DNA of 64,000 nt, from positions 41,063,126-41,127,125 of the forward strand of contig CM037794.1 of the NCBI GenBank assembly GCA_021229015.1. The letters run 5' to 3'. The position numbers and the translations under genes were made by a program. The stretch comes from Solen grandis (taxonomy: Eukaryota; Mollusca; Bivalvia; Adapedonta; Solenidae). Each line of letters starts with the position of its first letter. The stretch's first letter is position 1. Under the pieces are notes generated by a model. The model saw nothing but the letters and a program-made list of their open reading frames with translations, was not told the origin of the DNA and did not search any database. Positions 10,332-20,880 of the stretch are shown here, in pieces.

Positions 10332-11699
10332 GGTTGCGGTTTTATGTATCAGCTATAAATTGTAAAAAGAAATGAGAAAGGTGCACAATATGAAGTAGCT
10401 TGAACACAATTTTGTAAACGACTTAGCTGCGAATGTAAGAAGTCTTAGGGAAGTTGTATGGAATAGCCTCCCTTTTGTAAGTAATATGTTTTGCAAACCC
10501 AACTTCAAGAAAATATTAAAGAAGAATACTCCCTCTACGCATGACTGGACACATCCACTTCCTTGTAATCTCTTTACACAGATTTCTGTATAGTTATTCC
10601 AGCACCATAATGTTTTTGTCAGAAAATTAAACCCTAACCTGAATGGTAAAAGAAAATGTCATCTTCGTTGATATAACCTCATCCTGATTGTTTGTTCTCC
10701 ACTTGATATTCTTTTGAAATTTCCAATCAAAACTCAGCAGTGTTTAAGAAATAGCCCACTACCTAGCACTAAAAAAATCTCGTATAAATCACAGAACTTA
10801 TTCCTGCACACTGCCTGGTCCTGAGGTTTGACACTACACAATGTGGTAAGAATTTAAGAAATAACTATTAGTATATAACCTGACACAGTTCAGGTGAGTA
10901 CAAGCTTATGACTGCTACACAGGTGTTGGGCAGGTAAACAGTGCCAGCGTAGGAGTAGGCAAGACTTGGCCAGCACAACTGCTGTAGATCAGGCAGGAAT
11001 GAGGTAGACACAGGAGTGATGGAGAATGATGTCAGCTGAGGAACAGTCAGTAATTTCCTTCCAAATGGTTCAATGTCTCTGGTATATTGTCTGTGTTGTG
11101 TCCCAGAATCAGGATGAGGGTCCTCTCTCTGAGGGGGCCATTGGGAGGGACTGAGGACTGAAAGGGTGTTACTGTGTTTGTCGGTCCTTCAGCTGCCAAA
11201 CCTGAAACACATCATTATGTCACATCAGTACAAGAGATTCCCCCGTTACAAAGTTATTAAGTATCTCTGTTTAGTAAACAGACTATCTGATATAAATCAA
11301 TTAAACAAATGTTTGCATATTGTTGGTAGTCAGCATTTCAGGACTATAAAAATATGTGCATGTCATTCAGTTGGACAAATAAATTCAATAATTCATGGAA
11401 TGGGTACCGGTGTGATATTTCACAATTTGTGGATTCGTACAAATGTGTTAATATTATTATGTGTTTATATTAAACATGAGGAAATATAATTTTATCATAT
11501 ACAATCTTATCTAATATCTATGTCACAAAAATTTTGTCATAAATATATATTCCCCTGATGAAGAATTTGTGTTGATCGAAACTTGTTGGTTTCAATAAAT
11601 AGTTAAATAAACCTATTTTTCTTCCTTAGTTATCTTTTACCTATTCCATGTACCATAATTGACCATTCAAACCCTTTACCTCATGAAAATGAAAGTAAA

Positions 11700-11825
11700 A
11701 ATCTATGACTTAATGAATATTAATTCAAACTGAACTTTAAATGAAGAATAGATCCATCTTGCCTGTTAGCGTGTAGAATCTGAACGGTACAATATTGTAT
11801 GATCAGTAAACAGAGGAGACCCCAA
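11700..11825. repeat. Dispersed repeat, copy 1
   Basis: It shares 'acttaatgaatattaatt.aactgaactt.aaatg' and, further on, 'gtgtagaatctga' and 'gatcagtaaacag.ggagacc' with 12585-12745 and 24920-25075. The three copies are in the same orientation and clearly diverged. Class unknown. Confidence 0.55.
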
Positions 11826-12362
11826 GGTAAAGGATCAAATCAACATTTCATGAATATAATTATTTCTCCCTCAGAAGACTGTAGTAAGTAAACAGTAGTA
11901 ATCCTGAAGTTATTACGGTACTGCATTCAACTCTTTAGTGCTGATATACATGCATGTGCACCTGGAAAATTAGACAAAAGAAATACATCCTTCGTCTACA
12001 GCAGATTATAATCCTATTGAATTGCTTAGAAGTTAGACCCAGCTATCTATGTAATCCATATCCTATACACGCTAATTAACCACGCAACATCAGCTTATTA
12101 TAAAACATGACAGAAGCGTCTCCGACAAAAATTTCAGGATCAGTGACTTCAGTGCTACTTTTGGCTGTCATCTGCTTACCCAAATATCCTTCAAGATAAC
12201 AGTTATAATCCACTCATTAAACACGAAAGGTCTTCCCACAAAATTAATGTGAGTTCAATAGTCCAGCCTACATGTCTCTGCCCTATATACTAGTAGCAAT
12301 ACATATACGACAGGCAATACCTGCCTATACTTCATGTGATAACGTCTGATCAAAGTCTTAAG

Positions 12363-12375
12363 AGGTCAGAGGTCA
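12363..12375 (+). promoter_or_regulatory. Perfect DR1 hexamer pair
   Basis: AGGTCA, one base, AGGTCA: the form bound by HNF4, RXR and related nuclear receptors. It lies about 2 kb upstream of the first coding exon of the lipid-synthesis gene on the minus strand. Function is unproven. Confidence 0.25.
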
Positions 12376-12584
12376 GATGTGACGTAGGTCCGGAGATAAT
12401 GTCATCATCCTTGATAGCCATGACAGAGAGTTTATTTCTATCCGGATGTTACCCAGTAATTTCCCACCCCCTCTCTCTTGAAAGATTAAAAAAACTGATA
12501 AACAATAAAAAAGAATTGGATTTGTGATCATGAAGTACTTTATCATGGAAAATCATCTTAACCTTTTATCACATGCATATATCT

Positions 12585-12745
12585 AGGACTTGATGAATAT
12601 TAATTAACTGAACTTAAAATGGTACACGACACAGTGGACTTTTTTTTTATGCTTGGCTGATTGTGTAGAATCTGAGTTTAGTATTATACATGTATGAGCA
12701 AAGTTAGAAGAGTCAAGACCCTGATCAAACAGAACCTGGAACAAT
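12585..12745. repeat. Dispersed repeat, copy 2
   Basis: Same family as 11700-11825: 'gacttgatgaatattaatt' at 12588 and 'gtgtagaatctgag' at 12663. Confidence 0.55.
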
Positions 12746-12912
12746 GTCTTTGTCGAAACAGATTACAATGTACATGTATAATGATTGTAAAAACCAAGTT
12801 TTAAATTCAACTACATATTTTGATTTAAAATCATGATTTGCTTAATAATAAGTGGTTAAACTCAAGGTTTAATACATTTGTCTGCAAATCTTTCAAAATT
12901 CCAAGAACTTAA

Positions 12913-13056
12913 TGGGGCCTCTGTGGCCGAGAGGGTAAAGTCGCTGACTTTAACACTCACTCAGCCCCTCACCGTGTGGGTTTGAATCCCGTCGCTATAT
13001 TACTGAAATACTGTCGAAGCGATGGTTATACTCATAGTCAAGTCAAGTCAAGTCAA
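12913..13056 (+). mobile_element. Short tRNA-derived SINE
   Basis: GGCCTCTGTGGCCGAGAGGG begins the head, GGTTTGAATCCC is the B-box (near 12979), and the 3' end is CTGTCGAAGCGATGGT with an AAGTC tail repeated three to four times. The middle body present in 8862-9112 is missing, so this is an internally deleted copy. Confidence 0.8.
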
Positions 13057-15513
13057 GAACTTAATCAAAATTCATAATATTTTACTAAGCAACATTAACG
13101 TGTACAAGTTACATCCCAAGACCACATATTAGCTTTAATTAGACCTTAACTGGTCTGACCTGAGACTCTTAAAACCTGTCAAGACTGACAAAATTTCACT
13201 CAGGACAAACAAAATTTCCTGAATTATTTGTTCAACAAAACTGTGGCCCTGACTTAAAACCAGCTTCATATCCTGGTTTACATCTTGATCTTTATGTAAT
13301 AAACCCCCCCCAGAGATAAGCAGGCGCTGTAACTGGGCCACCATCTAGCCCTGCACACCACCTTCAAATAAACCAAACTGAAGGGGTGAATACCCGCAGT
13401 ACACCTTTTTTTTCTCTTTAGTGCATACAACATTCTTCCAGACAGGTATCATCTTTAGTTTTCTGTAATAAAGGAGAGTGACCTTTATATTACTCCCCTT
13501 CAAGACACTCTAACACTACCATTTCTGACAGCTTCACTGATTGACTTAACCGTACCATATACCTGTACTTGAGATAAATGAAGATGTGGAGAATGCAAGA
13601 AAAACCTGGACATGCACCACTCAAACTAGAACAGTGAAGTACCAGACAAATGGTCCAACAACTGACTTGACCTACAGGACGCCATGTACAGTCAATACGA
13701 CAGCTGACGCTGAAATGATTAATTTGTAAGTTTTAACGGAATTTGTCTTGCACTCTATCATAGTTTAAATTAACATAACAAAATTGCATCTTGGCAGCTT
13801 CTGAGCTATGTGTTTGAACAATTATTTCCATACATTTTAACCACTTTCTCATATTCGATAGCAATAAATACACCCAAGCTAAATTAATTTTCTCTGCAGG
13901 AGAGTATACACATCACCAGTGTGCATAACTGGCTGATCCATCAGAATGATTTAATCTCCATGCCCATGGGCAGCTATTTCACATTTGATTTTTTATGGCT
14001 ACCAAGTGTATGCCAGATTTTAGGCTTCACTATCTGGAATGTATCATCACATTGCCTACAGGCATTAGCAATTCTGCTGATATATCCCCCTGTCTTGAGA
14101 TGCTACTGATTACCTATTTACTTAATACTCTTGATAACAACCTTGGTAACCACCAAAACAGTGAAAAACAAAATGCTGATTGTGGTGAGAGAACAGGGCT
14201 TTTACTGCAATTATGTTGCATTTATTTTGTGTAATATCTTATTTCAATAAACAAGGATCCAATTTTTAAATGATACCCATAAACCCAATTTTAGTTATAA
14301 CTCTGCTTACATGGTTGTAATAAGAAAAGATGAACATAAATACAAATTTATCTCATATCGAAAAATACAGAATGAGAATTAGTTCAGTCAGATTAGGCTT
14401 ACTTTTAATATACTATTTTGTAAAATGAATGAGAGGATTAGTGTCAAATTATCTAGCTTTATACCAGTTATCAGCTTGATGACCTGGATTTAAACCAGCA
14501 TAAAGACTGGGTAAAACCCTGCCATGTGCACTAAAAACGATGCATTGTCTTCCTCTCAAGCTCTCCAAGGGAGAATAGAAAGAACAATACCCTAATACTG
14601 ATTCAACAGGCATCTGCTAGCTTTTTTTCAGAGGGACCATATCAAGTAAATTTGATTCGGTTGCAGCAGATATTTGAAAACACTGGTCTCATAATGAATA
14701 ATATGATGACTCAGAAATGTGCCAGACCAATTTGCAAAACCTGTGACAAGAGAATACATGATAAAATGTGATAAATTCCCCGTAATGAGACCCATATCAG
14801 CTGGGGAATCTGATACATAAAATTCCAAATGCATTGCCCTATATCTCCACGGACAGCCCAAGGTGAAAACCAGAGATACATGGTATGCACTTCAGATCTA
14901 CACTGTATATCTGGCTGATCACCATATAACAACCCTGGAGGTCAGTCTCGCGACCTGGTGAGTCACCCTTTATTATGTCCTACAGACATGGATGTCCCAT
15001 TACATCCTAGCCTGTCAGCCATTATATCAGAACAGTGAAATATCAAATGTTATCTTTCCCTTCATCCTGCAATCCATCACAGTGACTGTGTTGTCTGTAT
15101 TACCCCAAGATGACTACATGCGGTCCACTCCATTAATACAAATTATTATGTCTCACTGATCACACTATGTGTGACGTGTGAACCATATCTACAAAATCAA
15201 TGTTCAATCAAATTTTAACATCCAATCTGCAGGAGTACTTTCAATGACCAAGACACTTTCAGTGGGTTTTTTTAGGTCAAAATATATGGAGAATATAGAC
15301 GGCATTCCCCCCTGCCTGGAATATATATTTTTCCCCCCATTTTTTTAATTTTCCCCCTCCATAATTATGAGTTTAGTGAGTGTGCATGAATTCCCCTAAT
15401 AGCTCGTTCGCGCATTTCCCCCCCTTCTATGGGCCTGGAACCCTTTCCTCCCAAAAAAGTGAAAAAAAACAACACTGCACATATAATTCCTAGCACTGCA
15501 TCATGTGACACAC
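13057..15513. other. Non-coding stretch
   Basis: No supported gene. About 15300-15460 contains runs of CCCC and TTTT ('tttttccccccattttttt', 'atttccccccc') of a low-complexity dispersed type. The frames at 13135, 13921, 13995 and 14628 have no recognisable motif. Confidence 0.4.
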
Positions 15514-15581
15514 AACCTCTAAAGCGGTCTGGCATGTAAGTTTGATCATTATATCATTATGATATAATACTATTATATATA

Positions 15582-15608
15582 CACGCATTCTCAATAAGAA
15601 GGTGCACA
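15582..15608. repeat. Left terminal inverted repeat (core)
   Basis: Starts CACGCATTCTCAATA and ends GGTGCACA. It pairs with 20647-20673 at 24 of 27 positions. Confidence 0.85.
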
Positions 15609-16590
15609 TGGCAATTTATGTTGTCGCCACATTATTACTTGTTCTGATCCGCAACCAGAATTGAACTAACTATATTATCTAGTGCAGAGAAACATTGCGA
15701 CATTGTATGCATGTATTTGAATTAATATAGTTTTCATTTGCCATGTCGTTAGTGAGAATGAATGTACATTTTGTAAGGTTCGCTACTGTCGCCGATGGGG
15801 TATCTTAGTCATACTTTGATGTTAAATCAATTATGCTCTTATACTTTTAGTATTCACAATAAATATTGTGTAATAGGGGGTCCTACCTGCCGAAAATCAT
15901 TGATGTTGTGGTCTTACGTTTAATTCCTTGAAAACATAGCGCGGTTGTTTGTGTGTCGCTTAAACCATGATAATTCATAAAACAAGCACACGTTATTGAT
16001 AAATAGATAGATATGCAAAGTTGTCATGAAAATATTATAAATTTCGAAAAAACAATTAACGGTTATCTTGAATGAATAAAAAAAACATTGTAATGTTTGT
16101 TACCCGTTATTTATGCATAAGTATAAAGAATAAATTGACTAATTCATTATTTCTTTAAAGAATATATACTACAAGTACTTTTGAGATTAAAATAAAATTC
16201 TGGCATTTAAAAACCTTTTTCACAGTGGATCACAAAGTCCATTCGTAAGGTTCGTTTTGTAAGGATAGTTACCAAAACATCGATATTGTTGGTACTTTGA
16301 TCTGTATCATAAGTCATGAGCATTCTTACGTCATTAGCTTTAAAAATGACGTCATTTGATGAAATACGAGGCATCGTCGCCATTTTACATGTTGTTTGTG
16401 TTGAAAAAACTGTCTTTATTTATCAGCACTGGATACCAACAATCAATGTAAGATTTTTATCACACTCTTTTCGCATTATATTAAAATCTTCTTATCTGAT
16501 ATAGCTTTATATAAAACTACTTTTGATTACTAAGCATAATTAAAGCATGATTTACAAATTATGTCATGGTTAAAAGCTGTTTGACTACCA

Positions 16591-16626
16591 TGTAAGGTTC
16601 GTATCTTTTGGTAACGAACCTTAACA
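16591..16626. repeat. Inverted pair of subterminal motifs
   Basis: TGTAAGGTTCGT and, head-to-head, ACGAACCTTAACA form a 36-bp inverted repeat. Related single copies lie at 15773, 16244, 16971, 19593, 20076 and 20458. Arrays like this are typical of transposase-binding sites near transposon ends. Confidence 0.65.
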
Positions 16627-16970
16627 GTTTTGAACAGCACCTATATATATCGAGAGGTTTGTATATAAAAGACAGTTTAATGACTATCATTTTCTAAAAT
16701 GACTTTTCTTGAATTATTTGCCTGGGCAAAATGTGAAAATTAAAAACCTAACATGTTTTTTCGCTTTTGACAATACCACTGTATGCAATTCAGCTGTCTT
16801 TCAGCAGTGAAGCTTTATCATACTTACCTTTAAGCCTATAAGTGTATTTTCGTATTAGAATAAATGCAAATGTATGTCTTTCTTTGTTGAAAGTTTTATT
16901 TATATCATGCCAGTAGATAAAACTTGGGACATTAAACTTTGATAATAGTAAGGATTGTTACCAAATAGTA

Positions 16971-16993
16971 ACGAACCTTACATATAGATAAAT
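16971..16993. repeat. Direct repeat before the transposase gene
   Basis: ACGAACCTTACATAT followed by an 8-bp extension matches 19593-19615 at 22 of 23 positions. The two copies bracket the coding region in the same orientation. Confidence 0.75.
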
Positions 16994-17043
16994 GAAAGCG
17001 CAGGCAGTATAACAGCGATTTTTATTTATTTCAGAGAGCTAAA

Positions 17044-19563
17044 ATGGTAAAGTCAGCTAGGGAAAAGATGAAAGAGTATAGAGAAAGACTGAAAAGTGAT
17101 CCTCAAAGGTATGAATCGTACCTAGCAAAGGCAAGAGCAAGGAAGAGAAAGAATTATACACCTGTTGACCAGCTGACGAGGAAACAGAAGGACGACCGTA
17201 GAGCCAAAACCAGAGAATATGTTCGAAATCACAGAATCAAGAAAAAGATAGCAGTAGAACAGAATGCTGGAGGTCAAGATGAGGAAGGTCGAAGACCAGA
17301 GAGTGGATATGAAACACAGGAATCAGCTATGTCTCTCATAGTTAATTTACCATTTCCTAATCGGAGAAATGGGCCAAAGAAACGCACAAGTAAAGCCCTA
17401 GCAAAGAAACATCGTGAATATAACAAGTTGAAGTCAAAATTTCAAGATTTAGAAAAGAGGTATAAGAGAAACATGAGAAGCCTTCAGAGTCTAAAGAAAT
17501 TAAAGCTTAAGAAAGGAGAAGAAGAATCAGATCACGAAATGGGGACTGAAGATGTCAGTACGCCTAGAAGAAGTACCAAACGAATGATAGCATTGTCAGG
17601 TGTGAAGAAAAGTCATCGTGAGAAAATTAAGAAACAACTTCTTTTTGCAAATGTTGTTCAAATACAGCTCAAAACGTGCCGCCAGGGAATTGCACGAAGT
17701 GAAGTTGGAGCTTTACGGGGTTTGATAGGTGGGAAGATTCTGAAGAAATACAGACTAGCTAAAACAATCAACCAGTCAACAGGTCTCGGAAGAAATAGGA
17801 TAGCGAAGGTAAACTCTAGTCTGACAAATATCCGGAAAGGCAGACGACAGAGAGAAATTGCCCGGTATAGATCCAGGGTTGAAGCATTTCTGATGCGTGA
17901 TGATAATTCCAGATGTAATCCAGGGAAGCAAGATAAACTGAAAGTGAATGGAACAAATCACCAGACAAGAATTCTTACAGACTATCTAAGGAATCTCCAC
18001 AGCAAATTCCTTGGTGAAAATCCTAATGCGAAGCTATCTTTAGCGTCATTCTGTCGTATACGCCCGCCACAAATAAAACTTACAAAGTTTATCTCCCGGA
18101 GCAGCTGCCTATGCACAAAGCACCAAAATGTCGCCCTTTGCACACAAGCTATGAAGAAGTGTGGTGTTAGAGTGCCCCTAAACCCAGAGACATTCATAAA
18201 TGATCCTGTCAATGTAGAAAACATGACATCAGACACACCTGAGGAAATCACCTTTGGTCAATGGAAGAGAGTCACTGTAGAGGAAAAAGGTAGAAAGAAA
18301 ATGATTATGAAGATAGTTTCTAGTACCATGAAGAAAGATGAATTCCTTAAGCACATGGAAACTCAGATAAGAGAATTTCGAGACCATGTACAAAGGGTCC
18401 ATTGTCAATATCAGGCATGCCAGAAAATCAAACAGGATCTCCCAACAAATGAAGTCATTGTCATTATGGACTTTGCTGAGAATTACGCATGCAAAAGTGT
18501 TGAGGAGGTTCAATCAGCCTACTGGAACCAAAGTGCTGTGACTTTACATCCCGTGGTCATATATTACAGAGCCAACACTTGTGAACTACAACACAAAAGT
18601 ATCGTGGTAGTCTCTGATGAAATGGGTCATAATTCAGCAACAGTCCTCAGTTTTATTGACCATATCATGCCTGAGGTGAAAACGTGTGTCTTATCTGTGA
18701 AGAAAATCCACTACTTTACTGACAGCCCTACTTCACAGTACCGGAATAAAACAGTATTCAAAGTTGTAGCAAATCACGAACAAATATATCAGTGTAAGGC
18801 AGCTTGGAACTACTATGAAGCAGGCCACGGTAAAGGACCGTGTGATGGATTAGGGGGAACAACTAAGAGAATGGCAGACGATGCTGTTAACACAGGAAAA
18901 GTAACGATACAAGATGCTCGTGATTTTTTTCAGTGGACACAATCATCAAGTTGTTCCATGAACACAGTGAAATTCTTGTACGTTTCATCAGCGGAGTGCC
19001 AAGAGAAATTACAAGCATTGAGTCAGTGTGAGGTCAAGCCAATCAAAGGCACCATGAAGCTCCATGCAGTGGTTGGTATCGGTAACAATCAGATACTAAC
19101 ATCAAAAGTCAGTTGCTACTGTAAAGAGTGCATCAATGAGAAGAAATGTACCTCCAATGAATGGGTATTGGAAACACTTGCCTTATCTGTGACAAAGGAT
19201 GGTGAGAACCAACCAGATGCATCAGTCCACACAACTGATAATCAGCCAACAGAAGATGCTGCTACTGAAAACAATTTAGTGTTGATTGCAAAGATCAAAG
19301 TAGGAGATTTTGTTGCAGCAAATTATGACAATAGAATATATGTAGGGAAAGTTTTAGAGTGTGATGAGGAAGATGGAGACGTTGAAGTTACATTTATGGA
19401 AAATGTTAGGAAATTTTTAAAGTGGCCAAAGCACGAGGATAGAATCTGGGTAGACAAACAGGACATTATATGCATAGTTTCAGAGCCCTTACCTACGGGA
19501 AAATCGCAGCGAATGTTCAAATTATCTGAGACAGACATAACCACCATCGAAAGTAGAAAGTAA
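17044..19563 (+). CDS. DDE-like transposase, 839 residues, intact
   Basis: The likely role is cutting and rejoining the ends of the surrounding element. The N-terminus (1-70) is very basic, with RARKRK and RIKKK clusters that could be nuclear-localising or DNA-binding. Residues 107-160 are a basic, coiled-coil-prone stretch. A Cys/His cluster (C355, C357, H360, C366) precedes the putative RNase H-fold core: IMDFAENY with D476, VVVSDEMGHNS with D525, YFTDSPTSQYRNK with D560, and YYEAGHGKGPCDGLGG with E592. My best guess for the catalytic triad is D476, D560 and E592. A second cysteine group (C691, C693, C696, C702) and a C-terminal module (about 750-812, VGDFVAANYDN to KWPKHEDRIWVDKQDI) follow. 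A splice-acceptor-like TTTATTTCAG ends 9 bases before the ATG, suggesting an upstream non-coding exon. No stops or frameshifts are seen. I recall similar uncharacterised proteins from molluscs and cnidarians but do not assign a named superfamily. Confidence 0.8.
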   Translation: MVKSAREKMKEYRERLKSDPQRYESYLAKARARKRKNYTPVDQLTRKQKDDRRAKTREYVRNHRIKKKIAVEQNAGGQDEEGRRPESGYETQESAMSLIVNLPFPNRRNGPKKRTSKALAKKHREYNKLKSKFQDLEKRYKRNMRSLQSLKKLKLKKGEEESDHEMGTEDVSTPRRSTKRMIALSGVKKSHREKIKKQLLFANVVQIQLKTCRQGIARSEVGALRGLIGGKILKKYRLAKTINQSTGLGRNRIAKVNSSLTNIRKGRRQREIARYRSRVEAFLMRDDNSRCNPGKQDKLKVNGTNHQTRILTDYLRNLHSKFLGENPNAKLSLASFCRIRPPQIKLTKFISRSSCLCTKHQNVALCTQAMKKCGVRVPLNPETFINDPVNVENMTSDTPEEITFGQWKRVTVEEKGRKKMIMKIVSSTMKKDEFLKHMETQIREFRDHVQRVHCQYQACQKIKQDLPTNEVIVIMDFAENYACKSVEEVQSAYWNQSAVTLHPVVIYYRANTCELQHKSIVVVSDEMGHNSATVLSFIDHIMPEVKTCVLSVKKIHYFTDSPTSQYRNKTVFKVVANHEQIYQCKAAWNYYEAGHGKGPCDGLGGTTKRMADDAVNTGKVTIQDARDFFQWTQSSSCSMNTVKFLYVSSAECQEKLQALSQCEVKPIKGTMKLHAVVGIGNNQILTSKVSCYCKECINEKKCTSNEWVLETLALSVTKDGENQPDASVHTTDNQPTEDAATENNLVLIAKIKVGDFVAANYDNRIYVGKVLECDEEDGDVEVTFMENVRKFLKWPKHEDRIWVDKQDIICIVSEPLPTGKSQRMFKLSETDITTIESRK

Positions 19564-19592
19564 CTGAATTGTGTAGATCCCCTCTCATGGGC

Positions 19593-19615
19593 ACGAACCT
19601 TACATATTGATAAAT
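19593..19615. repeat. Direct repeat after the transposase gene
   Basis: Partner of 16971-16993, starting 30 bases after the stop codon. Confidence 0.75.
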
Positions 19616-19730
19616 ATTTTGTGCAAAGTTTTCATGTTTGAACATACATACAGATACATTTTTATGTAAAATATGTGTTTGATTACATGTTTACAAATTT
19701 GTTTAAGTTTCACATATTGAAAACTTAAGA

Positions 19731-19736
19731 AATAAA
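19731..19736 (+). terminator. Polyadenylation signal AATAAA
   Basis: The first AATAAA downstream of the transposase stop, about 170 bases after it. A second lies near 19961. Confidence 0.5.
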
Positions 19737-20646
19737 TTCTTTTAGTTTAGTTAATTTTTTTCAGACCTAGTAGAAATAAGACTCATACCATTTATGAAGT
19801 CAACTCTGTTTGCAATTTTCTTAATGAATATATCATGTAAATAGTCATGTTTCAAAAAGAAGTATCAAAAGTAGCAGAGTGATGAGATATGCTTACATGA
19901 TGTTGGATTGCTTTATGATTTTCAACTTCATTTTGAACAATCAGTTCATATAATATGCCAATAAATGAAATTTAAAGTTAGTTCTGTTCTAAATAAACAT
20001 TTATTGTTTGAATAAACAGCATTATTTTTCCTTTTATAATTGCAGTTTTTAATAGACTCCAAAAAACTATTGGTGGTAAGGTTAGTTACTTTTGGGTCAG
20101 TATGTTTAAGGTACATAAAATTCATTATATGGATAAAGTATGTAAAGGCTGTATGAACAGTGACTTAATTGCAATATTTCTTAATTATAAGAAACACTTA
20201 AATGCAAACTACTATGGGTTATGGTTATACATTTAAGAAATGAAAGGTTGTTATTTTAATAACTGTTAAAAAAATAGAAACAAATGAAAGTCACGCACTG
20301 CTTAGCAATAAATTTCACAAAAGTTGGAGCTCATTTTTGTATAGGGTATAGCATATAGCGAATCTTTTACTATGCATAGTAAATAAATTTGTGTAAGATT
20401 AATGATGCTGCATAAAAAAAACATATTTTATTTATATCTTAAAACATACAACCACTAAAGTAACTAACCTTTCTAATGCAAAAAAAATGACTTTTAAGTG
20501 GTAACTTTGAATTACAATATCACGCTTAAAAAGAATTTCATGTTCAAAATATTTTGCAATATTACTGACAATACTATAATCAATGTTTCACAAATATTAA
20601 ATCATGAAAACTAAGAATCATATTTTTTATCAATTGCTCATTTAAG

Positions 20647-20673
20647 TGTGCACCTTTATATTGAGAACGCGTG
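20647..20673. repeat. Right terminal inverted repeat (core)
   Basis: Starts TGTGCACC and ends GAACGCGTG. It is the inverted partner of 15582-15608. Confidence 0.85.
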
Positions 20674-20704
20674 ATAGTGATATAATGACCAACCCCTTTA
20701 ACCA

Positions 20705-20880
20705 TCTACTGAGTCAGTCCAGGGTCTACCCTTATATTAAGTTATATGATGAGCACCAAGCAACGTAGATATACCAGTACATACACCATTTCTAATAACC
20801 TCTGTACATCAAAGTCAGGAATCAAACCCGTGACCTCCTGGTTACAATGCAGATTCTCATTATAATTTGGCGAAGGAAAA
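20705..20880 (-). mobile_element. Diverged SINE fragment beside the transposon
   Basis: 'gtccagggtctacccttatatt' equals the SINE body, and the minus-strand head has GGTTTGATTCC (plus ggaatcaaacc near 20819). It abuts the right end of the DDE transposon, which may have inserted into or next to it. Confidence 0.5.

Larger units (their letters stand above)
10361..12584. other. Intronic or upstream DNA of the CPES gene
   Basis: No coding exon was recognised. The segment about 10900-11165 is more complex and GC-richer than its surroundings and could be an untranslated exon of the minus-strand gene, but I see no convincing splice pair. A dispersed repeat copy lies at 11700-11825. Confidence 0.35.
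15521..20699 (+). mobile_element. Autonomous-looking 5.2-kb DDE DNA transposon
   Basis: An intact 839-codon transposase-like gene lies between matching inverted ends. The strongest end match is 27 bp (15582-15608 against 20647-20673, 24 identities). Outside that, 'tcattatatca' pairs on both sides (15546-15556 and 20679-20689 inverted), and AAAGCGG at 15521 pairs with AAAGGGG ending at 20699. The left end has extra TA-rich DNA between these blocks. The flanks AACCTCT (15514-15520) and AACCATCT (20700-20707) could be a decayed 8-bp target duplication. Internal copies of a GTAAGGTTCGT motif cluster on both sides of the gene. Superfamily not identified with certainty. Confidence 0.75.
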
